Of a stretch of DNA of 39,072 bases, positions 33,185 to 39,072 are shown in pieces (within the stretch, counting starts at the first letter, position 1; each line of letters starts with the position of its first letter). Under the pieces are notes generated by a model. The model searched no databases and had not been told where the DNA came from. It saw only the letters and a program-made list of their open reading frames with translations. A program made the position numbers and the translations under genes. Origin of the DNA: Nostoc sp. CHAB 5836 (lineage in GTDB: Bacteria > Cyanobacteriota > Cyanobacteriia > Cyanobacteriales > Nostocaceae); assembly GCF_020829445.1 (NCBI RefSeq), contig NZ_JAIVFV010000057.1:1-39072 (forward strand), given 5' to 3'.

Positions 33185-35746
33185 ATGGTAAACCGAAACA
33201 AATCTGTTAACAAGCAGCGCCAGCGCTATCAATCCATAGTAGCAACAGCATTGTTAACTAGTAGCCTTTTCCAATTTATTGCGCCTGTATTAGCTGAAGG
33301 GACAGCTGCGGGTCAATCCATCAGCAACACGGCGACAGCGACCTACGAAGACCCTAACGACCCAGGGACAACCATAAATACCGCCTCTAACACTGTTGTT
33401 GTAACTGTGGCAGAAGTTGCTGGTATCACTCTCAACTCATCTGGAGTCACAGATAGCAATGGTGGTACTGTTGCGGTTGGTGATTTACTCATTTACACCT
33501 ACACCTTGACAAACGTAGGTAACGACGCAACCCAATTCCGGGTTCCTAATTTAGCTAAAACAACTGGGCCTGGAACAGTTTCCGGCACATTACCAGGTGC
33601 TACAACACCCAATAACCTCCAATACAGCACTGATGGTGGCGCAAATTGGCAAAATATCACTGGTGCTGAGGCAATCATACCCTCCATCGCCCCTGGTGGT
33701 AGTGTATTAGTGCGTGTACCAGTTACCGTCCAAGCTGGCGCTCAAGCCAATGACATCATTACCGTTACCCTTGGTGAAACCCCTGGTGATGCTCAAAACC
33801 AATTGCGGAGTCCAGATGGTGGTGACGTTTACACCGTAGATAACGCCGATGGAACTCCTGGTGAAGTAAATGGCGTACCAATTAACGGTACTCGTGAAGC
33901 TAGTTCTACCCAGCAAATCAAAGTTGCTACAACAGTTAAGACATTCTCTTTAGCCGCTGTTCTTAAGACTCGCAGTGGTTACAACAATGCTGGCACAACA
34001 ACGATTACAGATGACAAACTCACCTACGATTTAAGTTTGCGAGTTGAGTCTAACGATCCTACAGGACAAGGAATTACCCCAGCCGCTTTGACAGGTACAA
34101 CCATTACAGTTGATGGTAATCCTGGCAAGTATATCTTAGTTTCTGATGCCATTCCTGCGGGTACAGATTTGGCAGTTGCGCCAACTGCCCCTCCTGGTTG
34201 GGAAGTTGTCTATTCCACTGATGCAGTTAGTACAAGTGATGCGAATACAGCTACTTGGACTAGAACAGCACCCCCTCTAGCCTCAGTCACTCGCGTCGGT
34301 TTTATCAATAACCCAGCAACCGTTACTTCCGTCGCTCCTGGTACAACAGTCAATGGTTTCTCAATTCAACTAGCTGTTGAATCAACTGCAACTTCACCTA
34401 TAACCGTTGCTAATATCGCTCAATTGTTTGGTCAAACACCTGGCACTGACGCCCCAGTATACGACGAATCTGGTGACCAAAGCCCTAGCAACTATTTCAG
34501 TGACGGAAACCCAGCTACTATGGACTTTCCAGGAACAGATACCAATGGTGATGGTATTCCTGATATTCTGCCAACTGCCAGTGTTGATGATGGCTATATT
34601 GATACCCCATTAGCTCCGGAAACTGGCGTTGACACAGGTAACAACAACACTGGTGATGGTTCAACGGGTGGTGAAGCAAACACCTTCACAGTTCAAGCAC
34701 CTGTAGCCTCAGCAGTACTTAACGGGCCACAGAATAAGCCAGATGCTACTGGGCCTTCAGGTCTGACTAACGATGACTTCACCAATAAATCTTCACTTGT
34801 TCCTGCTAATGCCTTACCTGGTTCCAAATTAGACCCCTCAGCAGTTGCCTTCACCAATACCATTAGTAATAGTGGTACTGACGCTGGAACTATTACACTA
34901 GCTCCCACGCAACCAACAAATAAACTAGATTTACCAAATGGCACTCAGGTGACTATTACTTATGCTAGTAGTTCTGCTGTCTATACCTACGATCAAGCAA
35001 CAGGAACCTTTGCACCAACTAGTGGTACACCAATTACAATTCCTAGCGTTGCTCCTGGTGCAACTGTCAACTATGGTGTAGAAGTTAATCTACCAGCTAA
35101 CACCGCTCTATCAACTGATACGATCGCTGACTACGCTGGCGATAAAGAATTTGGCTTCCCTGTACCGATTACTGCTTCCATTAATGCCGGCGGGACTACT
35201 AGCACAAACACCACCATCGATCGCGTCTACACTGGTTTCTTAAAACTGGTGAAAGTGTCACGAGTTCTACCAGGAACCGGCCCAGCAGTTGGTGCAGGTC
35301 AAGAGAACTTTGAGTCTACACCAACTTTTAACGGTATCGATCCGGATTCAGCAGTTGCTGATGTACCCAGAAATCCTGCTCCAGGAAACATTATTGAGTA
35401 CCAAATCAGATACAAAAATATTTCTGATGCTGAAGCTGGAACCGGTAACGTGATTTTGAATGCTAACAAAGTCGTGATTACTGAAGATGGTACAAAACTC
35501 CCCAACAACTGGGCGAGAGACAACGATAGCAACACTCAAATTGATACTAGCAACGTTGTTGGTTCAGCTCAAGATTCTGGAGCTTCCACTATTCAGTTCT
35601 TCAGTGGAGATCCTGCTAATAGCTCTGGCATCGATCAAACTGGTACTACGGTTACCACCGATGTCACCAAGTATGTAAATACTGCTACCGGACAGGTTGC
35701 ACCGGGTGTTCAAAGAACATTTACCTTCCAACGCAAGGTTAACTAG
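33185..35746 (+). CDS. Large exported DUF11/isopeptide-type repeat protein
   Basis: 853 aa. A signal peptide (IVATALLTSSLFQFIAPVLA) cleaves near residue 37. The mature protein is Thr/Asn/Gly/Pro-rich with immunoglobulin-like beta-rich repeats: ISNTATATYEDPNDPGTTIN, GDLLIYTYTLTNVGNDATQF, DDKLTYDLSLRVESNDPTGQ, FTNTISNSGTDAGTI and NIIEYQIRYKNISDAEAGTG are DUF11-like strands. Calcium-type acidic turns occur (TDTNGDGIPDILP). No LPXTG or membrane anchor is seen, as expected for a Gram-negative type wall. A hairpin terminator follows. The ATG has no clear Shine-Dalgarno. The likely role is an extracellular or outer-envelope structural protein; this is inference from composition and neighbours. Confidence 0.82.
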   Translation: MVNRNKSVNKQRQRYQSIVATALLTSSLFQFIAPVLAEGTAAGQSISNTATATYEDPNDPGTTINTASNTVVVTVAEVAGITLNSSGVTDSNGGTVAVGDLLIYTYTLTNVGNDATQFRVPNLAKTTGPGTVSGTLPGATTPNNLQYSTDGGANWQNITGAEAIIPSIAPGGSVLVRVPVTVQAGAQANDIITVTLGETPGDAQNQLRSPDGGDVYTVDNADGTPGEVNGVPINGTREASSTQQIKVATTVKTFSLAAVLKTRSGYNNAGTTTITDDKLTYDLSLRVESNDPTGQGITPAALTGTTITVDGNPGKYILVSDAIPAGTDLAVAPTAPPGWEVVYSTDAVSTSDANTATWTRTAPPLASVTRVGFINNPATVTSVAPGTTVNGFSIQLAVESTATSPITVANIAQLFGQTPGTDAPVYDESGDQSPSNYFSDGNPATMDFPGTDTNGDGIPDILPTASVDDGYIDTPLAPETGVDTGNNNTGDGSTGGEANTFTVQAPVASAVLNGPQNKPDATGPSGLTNDDFTNKSSLVPANALPGSKLDPSAVAFTNTISNSGTDAGTITLAPTQPTNKLDLPNGTQVTITYASSSAVYTYDQATGTFAPTSGTPITIPSVAPGATVNYGVEVNLPANTALSTDTIADYAGDKEFGFPVPITASINAGGTTSTNTTIDRVYTGFLKLVKVSRVLPGTGPAVGAGQENFESTPTFNGIDPDSAVADVPRNPAPGNIIEYQIRYKNISDAEAGTGNVILNANKVVITEDGTKLPNNWARDNDSNTQIDTSNVVGSAQDSGASTIQFFSGDPANSSGIDQTGTTVTTDVTKYVNTATGQVAPGVQRTFTFQRKVN

Positions 35747-35759
35747 ATAGTTTGACCTC

Positions 35760-35785
35760 ACCCCTCTTTGCCAATAAAGAGGGGT
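35760..35785 (+). terminator. Hairpin after the 853-aa gene
   Basis: ACCCCTCTTT and AAAGAGGGGT form a perfect 10-bp stem 14 bp after the stop codon. The T-run after it is weak, so termination may be partial. Confidence 0.5.
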
Positions 35786-35809
35786 GTAATAGTGCATCTG
35801 TGTTTGTAA

Positions 35810-35835
35810 TTGGCGCTTTAGCGCTAAAGCGCCAA
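35810..35835. repeat. 26-bp perfect palindrome
   Basis: The half-site TTGGCGCTTTAGC is followed at once by its exact complement. It lies between two exported-protein genes and could extrude as a cruciform or act as an RNA hairpin. Similar GGCGCTTTAGCGC units are common in Nostoc-type intergenic DNA. Confidence 0.6.
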
Positions 35836-35918
35836 CTACGAACTGATTATTTCCCAGCAACAAAAGGGAAAGATAAATCAGCAATCAACATTTTGTCAGC
35901 TTTTTGAGGTTATTAATT

Positions 35919-36482
35919 ATGAAACGTCTTTCTTTTGCAAGTTTAGGAGCGTTCGCACTCATTGCTACAGTTCCATTTGTCAGTCAAGTGCCGGGAGTGG
36001 CTTCTCTATGGCATTCTACAAGCGCTGTTGCTCAAAATGTCCAAACTAAAGGGCAAATTCAATTGCGCTTAGAGGCTGAAAAGCAAGTGGTGGCGCAGGA
36101 TCAACAAGGTAAGCAAAGCAAAACATGGCAACCTTTGAAAGGTCAAGCTGTGGTGCAACCAGGAGATGTGCTGCGCTATACCTTACTTGGTGAGAATAAG
36201 AGCGATCGCGCAGTTAAAAATCTAACTCTAAATCAGCCTATTCCTAAAGGAATGATGTACGTGCTGAAGTCTACCAACGTCACCAATAATGCAAAAGTTA
36301 CGTACAGCATTGATGGTGGACGCAGCTTTGTCGAAAATCCCACTGTTAGAGTAACCCTGCCTAACGGCAAAGTGGAAACTAAACCAGCACCAGCAACTGT
36401 TTACACCCACATCCGTTTGCAAGTTCCATCAGTTGCAGCCAAGACGATAGTCAAAGCGACTTATCAAACTCAAGTGCGCTGA
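35919..36482 (+). CDS. Small exported DUF11-domain protein
   Basis: 187 aa from ATG 35919 (MKRLSFASLGAFALIATVPF), preceded by TTGAGGT about 10 bases upstream. An in-frame ATG at 35904 is less well placed. After the signal peptide, VQPGDVLRYTLLGENKSDRA, VKNLTLNQPIPKGMMYVLKS, VTYSIDGGRSFVENPTV and VYTHIRLQVPSVAAKTIVKA form a single DUF11-like beta domain. The same kind of domain is in the large genes on either side, so this may be a minor subunit or accessory of the same surface structure. Confidence 0.82.
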   Translation: MKRLSFASLGAFALIATVPFVSQVPGVASLWHSTSAVAQNVQTKGQIQLRLEAEKQVVAQDQQGKQSKTWQPLKGQAVVQPGDVLRYTLLGENKSDRAVKNLTLNQPIPKGMMYVLKSTNVTNNAKVTYSIDGGRSFVENPTVRVTLPNGKVETKPAPATVYTHIRLQVPSVAAKTIVKATYQTQVR

Positions 36483-36603
36483 TTGAAATTGGGCTTGTCC
36501 TTTGTCCTTGGTCATTTGTCCTTTGTAATTATGAATGACCAAGAACAAGTTTTACAGAATATTCTACTAATCAAATCGGATTACTGTAGCAGTTAACTTG
36601 CAG

Positions 36604-36734
36604 TAAGTAAGTTGGCGCGAAAAAACCTAAATATGTTACGAAACGTAAATAGGCTTAAAACCCTTGTAAATAACGAAGGACAAATGACAAATGACAGCCT
36701 TAGCCAGTTAGCTTTAATTGTGCCGACCTACTTA
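36604..36734. mobile_element. Family A short element, copy 10 (reverse), inside the surface-protein cluster
   Basis: Ends TAAGTAAGTTGGCGCGAAAA and TGTGCCGACCTACTTA. Intact TTACGAAACGTAA palindrome. It is nearly identical to the copies at 25736 and 32357. Confidence 0.85.
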
Positions 36735-36819
36735 AGTACGATTTAATAATTGAGATTTTCCTAAAGAAAGCAGTGTTTTTATTAATAACAAGCTTGGCAT
36801 CCCAGAGGAGATATGTTCA

Positions 36820-38361
36820 GTGAGCCGTCCTCAAAACCAAAAGCAAATTACTTCTAGCAATAACTGGTGGCGACGGTTAACGACAACTGTTTTCCTGGGA
36901 AGTTTTTTGCATAGTTCTATATCTATACCAGCGATCGCGCAACAGACTAACAATCTGGCTGCGTCTGTGCCATTTATAAATCAAGCTGCTTATACTTATA
37001 CAGATTCTGCTAGTAATTATCAATATCAAGGAACTTCTAGTCAGCTTAACGTTAGTCCTACGCCATTAGTTGATCCATTAGGACGGATTTTAGGTTGCGG
37101 TGGCGAACTTTTACCTGACTATACAGGTTTTTCAGTAAGTGTATATGAACCGAATCCCAGCGATCCAACGGGGACAGAATTAGGAAACTTAGTTCCTCTA
37201 ACTCGAACAGAGTTGCCTGATATTCCTAATAACAACATTTCCGGTGGTAAAGAGCCAAATATCGAGAATAAAAATCCTTACTTGATCACGAATAACCCTG
37301 CGGGTGTTTACAATTTCCTCCTCGATCCCAACAAAGGTCAAACGAATCCAGGTAGAACCTACATTTTAGTAGTTAATCCACCAGCAAATTCCATCTATAA
37401 ACAACGACGCATCAAGATTGAAATCGTTGCTAGCACTGGCACTGAAGGTAATGATGTCGTGCGGTATGTGGCTACTTCTTTAGATGGTCAGCCAATTAGT
37501 ATCCTAGGGGAGACAAGGGTCGAAGATACGATTGTTTTGGTTAACAATGCTGAAATTCAAGCACTGAAGTTATTTGCCTTTGAATTCAGTACAAATATGT
37601 GTCAACCCAATCAGGTGCAGATCATCAAAACAGGCGATCGCGCTGTGGCTGAACCTGGAGATACTGTGATCTACCGCCTCTCGGTGAGAAATCTTGCTGA
37701 TGCTGGTTTGAATAATCTAGTTGTCACCGACAACCTACCTTTAGGCTTCCGCTTTTTAGCTAAATCTGTGCGGGGAGAAATAGATGGTCAGCCAGCGACT
37801 ATCACCGCCGAAGGCAATGGTAACACAGTGACATTCCGAACAGATGTAACGATTCCCAGCGAGAAAGTCTTGAATATTGCCTACGCTGCTCAATTAACAG
37901 CCGATGCAGTGCGTGGTGATGGTCGTAATAGTGCGATCGCTAATGCCCGACGAGCTGACAACGGTTTTAGTACTAAGGATGGCCCAGCAACCCACCAGTT
38001 GAAAATTCGTCCAGGAATCCTCTCTGATTGTGGCACAATCATCGGTCGGGTGTTTGTTGATAAAAACTTTGACGGTGAACAACAGCCTGGTGAACCTGGG
38101 ATACCAAATGCAGTAATTTTTCTGGAGGACGGAAACCGCATCACTACAGATCCCAATGGTTTGTTCTCCTTAGCTAATGCCTTACCTGGATATCACACAG
38201 GTGTATTAGACCTCAGTAGTCTCCCTGGTTATACCTTAGCTCCCAACCGAAAATTCCGCGAACGGAATAGCCAATCTCGCTTGGTGCGTTTAGAGCCTGG
38301 TGGCTTAGTACGCATGAACTTCGCTGTCACCCCCACATTTCAGGAGCCAGTCAAGAAATGA
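36820..38361 (+). CDS. Exported DUF11 / SdrD B-like domain protein
   Basis: 513 aa with a GTG start; AGAGGAG 9 bases upstream is a strong ribosome binding site that fixes it. Signal peptide WRRLTTTVFLGSFLHSSISI ends near IAQQ. A first domain begins VPFINQAAYTYTDSASNYQY. A DUF11 domain at about 265-365 has QIIKTGDRAVAEPGDTVIYR, LSVRNLADAGLNNLVVTDNL and PLGFRFLAKS. A SdrD B/carboxypeptidase-regulatory-like domain at about 402-470 has GRVFVDKNFDGEQQPGEPGI, PNAVIFLEDG, DPNGLFSLANALPGYH. Its stop overlaps the next start (ATGA), indicating coupled translation. The likely role is a modular surface protein. Confidence 0.85.
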   Translation: MSRPQNQKQITSSNNWWRRLTTTVFLGSFLHSSISIPAIAQQTNNLAASVPFINQAAYTYTDSASNYQYQGTSSQLNVSPTPLVDPLGRILGCGGELLPDYTGFSVSVYEPNPSDPTGTELGNLVPLTRTELPDIPNNNISGGKEPNIENKNPYLITNNPAGVYNFLLDPNKGQTNPGRTYILVVNPPANSIYKQRRIKIEIVASTGTEGNDVVRYVATSLDGQPISILGETRVEDTIVLVNNAEIQALKLFAFEFSTNMCQPNQVQIIKTGDRAVAEPGDTVIYRLSVRNLADAGLNNLVVTDNLPLGFRFLAKSVRGEIDGQPATITAEGNGNTVTFRTDVTIPSEKVLNIAYAAQLTADAVRGDGRNSAIANARRADNGFSTKDGPATHQLKIRPGILSDCGTIIGRVFVDKNFDGEQQPGEPGIPNAVIFLEDGNRITTDPNGLFSLANALPGYHTGVLDLSSLPGYTLAPNRKFRERNSQSRLVRLEPGGLVRMNFAVTPTFQEPVKK

Positions 38362-38975
38362 AGCCCAGACTGCACAGTGCAACTACATTTAACCTGAAAT
38401 TAATTGGGGCGATGCCGATAGTAGCTCTCAGCCTTGTTTTGTTCCCTGCAATAGTCAAAGCACAACCCATCAACGAAAATCTCTTTTTTTCCGATTCCCC
38501 TTCACAAGTAGACAAAGAGGTTAAAGATCCTGATTTTTCACAAAACCTGGAAAACCTCTCTCCAAACCTCTCCCCTACAAGGGGAGAGGCTTTGAATTAT
38601 ACCCATATCTTGGGAAATTCCCAGCAGCAGTTTCCACCTCCGGGATTTTCTTCCACTTCTTCAGCAGCAACTACTGACACTTCAATTCCAGATGTCCAGC
38701 CAACTGAAAGGGAAATCCAACCATTTCAACCAGCAACTTCTGTCGATTTGCCCAGAAGCTTACGCAAAATTGCCGGAATAGAGGACAAGAAAGACGAACG
38801 CAAAAATCTCAAGACACAATTGCCAGCTTCTCCAACAAAAATCCAACCATTTCAACCAACAACTTCCCTTGATTTACCTAGAGGCTTACGCAAAATTGCC
38901 GGAGTAGCAGAAATTCCCCCATCCCCCTCATCCCCCCCATCCCCCCACTCCCTTGTCCCCTTCTGTAAGGTTTAA
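38358..38975 (+). CDS. Exported low-complexity protein with two 22-residue repeats
   Basis: 205 aa, with ATG overlapping the previous stop (ATGA). A signal peptide (LIGAMPIVALSLVLFPAIVKA) is followed by a disordered-looking chain. Two repeats, EIQPFQPATSVDLPRSLRKI and KIQPFQPTTSLDLPRGLRKI, stand out. Residues around NLENLSPNLSPTRGEALNYT are read from an inserted intergenic hairpin (38567-38589), and the C-terminus (EIPPSPSSPPSPHSLVPF) is read from CCCCCATCC low-complexity DNA. The gene has therefore probably been altered by repeat insertion and may be truncated. Function unknown; the operon suggests a surface role. Confidence 0.62.
   Translation: MKPRLHSATTFNLKLIGAMPIVALSLVLFPAIVKAQPINENLFFSDSPSQVDKEVKDPDFSQNLENLSPNLSPTRGEALNYTHILGNSQQQFPPPGFSSTSSAATTDTSIPDVQPTEREIQPFQPATSVDLPRSLRKIAGIEDKKDERKNLKTQLPASPTKIQPFQPTTSLDLPRGLRKIAGVAEIPPSPSSPPSPHSLVPFCKV
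38567..38589. repeat. Intergenic-type hairpin located inside a coding frame
   Basis: CCTCTCCCCT-ACA-AGGGGAGAGG is a perfect 10-bp stem. The same kind of GAGAGG hairpin occurs between genes at about 27006-27027 and 32294-32320. Here it is read through in frame by the 38358-38975 gene. Confidence 0.7.
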
Positions 38976-39016
38976 TAGTTAATAGTGCAAGTGTTGAGAT
39001 TTATTAAGAAGACATT

Positions 39017-39072
39017 ATGAAATATTGGCAACTGTTAGCTAGCTTTGTCTTAGCTATGGTTCTTTTTTGGTT
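39017..39072 (+). CDS. Start of a further exported protein (runs off the window)
   Basis: ATG 39017 opens MKYWQLLASFVLAMVLFW, a signal peptide or membrane segment. It lies 41 bp after the previous gene on the same strand, so it probably continues the exported-protein operon. Too short to assign. Confidence 0.5.
   Translation, partial: MKYWQLLASFVLAMVLFW

Noticed and set aside
1..39072. tRNA, rRNA or known riboswitch
   Set aside because: No cloverleaf, rRNA core or named riboswitch consensus was recognised by eye. A covariance-model search could still find a small RNA.

Overview
The window reads as chromosomal DNA of a filamentous, heterocyst-forming cyanobacterium of the Nostoc/Anabaena type. 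The signs are frequent GCGATCGC (HIP1) octamers, a phycocyanobilin reductase gene (pcyA), a PsbP-like photosystem II gene, a devBCA-type exporter operon, heptanucleotide tandem repeats (STRR style), and an unusually dense load of short inverted-repeat elements. No rRNA, tRNA or CRISPR array was seen.

Layout. 1-535 is the N-terminal end of a lipoxygenase-like protein (minus). 691-1198 is a DUF3854 relic split by a short insertion. 1242-9268 holds two large paralogous STAND proteins (HTH, NB-ARC, 14 WD40 blades), both minus. 9269-10799 is gene-free and full of repeats. 10800-12184 (minus) carries a small secreted protein and a heme-oxygenase-fold diiron-type enzyme. 12185-13870 is a graveyard of gene fragments and repeats. 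13871-15117 has a PsbP-like gene and maf. 15210-15461 is a 21-bp minisatellite. 15488-19606 holds two tandem FG-GAP/RTX secreted beta-propeller genes (minus). 20396-21133 is pcyA. 21178-21793 is a RelE/ParE-type toxin-antitoxin pair whose antitoxin lacks a normal start codon. 22934-26625 is devB-devC-devA with a different short element inserted in each intergenic gap. 26663-27253 is a set of elements nested inside one another. 27326-31870 (minus, apart from an integrase relic) has a small membrane protein, an RbgA/YlqF GTPase, a VOC protein, a ThiS/MoaD-like carrier and threonine synthase. 33185-39072 is a plus-strand run of exported DUF11/SdrD-B-like proteins, probably a cell-surface system, continuing past the window end.

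The strongest theme is the mobile or formerly mobile small elements. Family A (about 130 bp, ends TAAGTARGTTGG) has ten copies, five in each orientation. Family B (ends CAATACACTTGGGTTAAG) has three copies, each flanked by 10-bp direct repeats. Other inverted-repeat units sit singly or inside copies of A. Several insertions can be undone by eye because the empty site survives elsewhere in the window or because removal restores a reading frame. These elements lie inside the devBCA operon, inside a DUF3854 gene, next to both STAND genes and within the surface-protein cluster, so they have probably reshaped gene boundaries and transcript leaders here.

All family assignments come from reading motifs by eye. 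No database search was possible.
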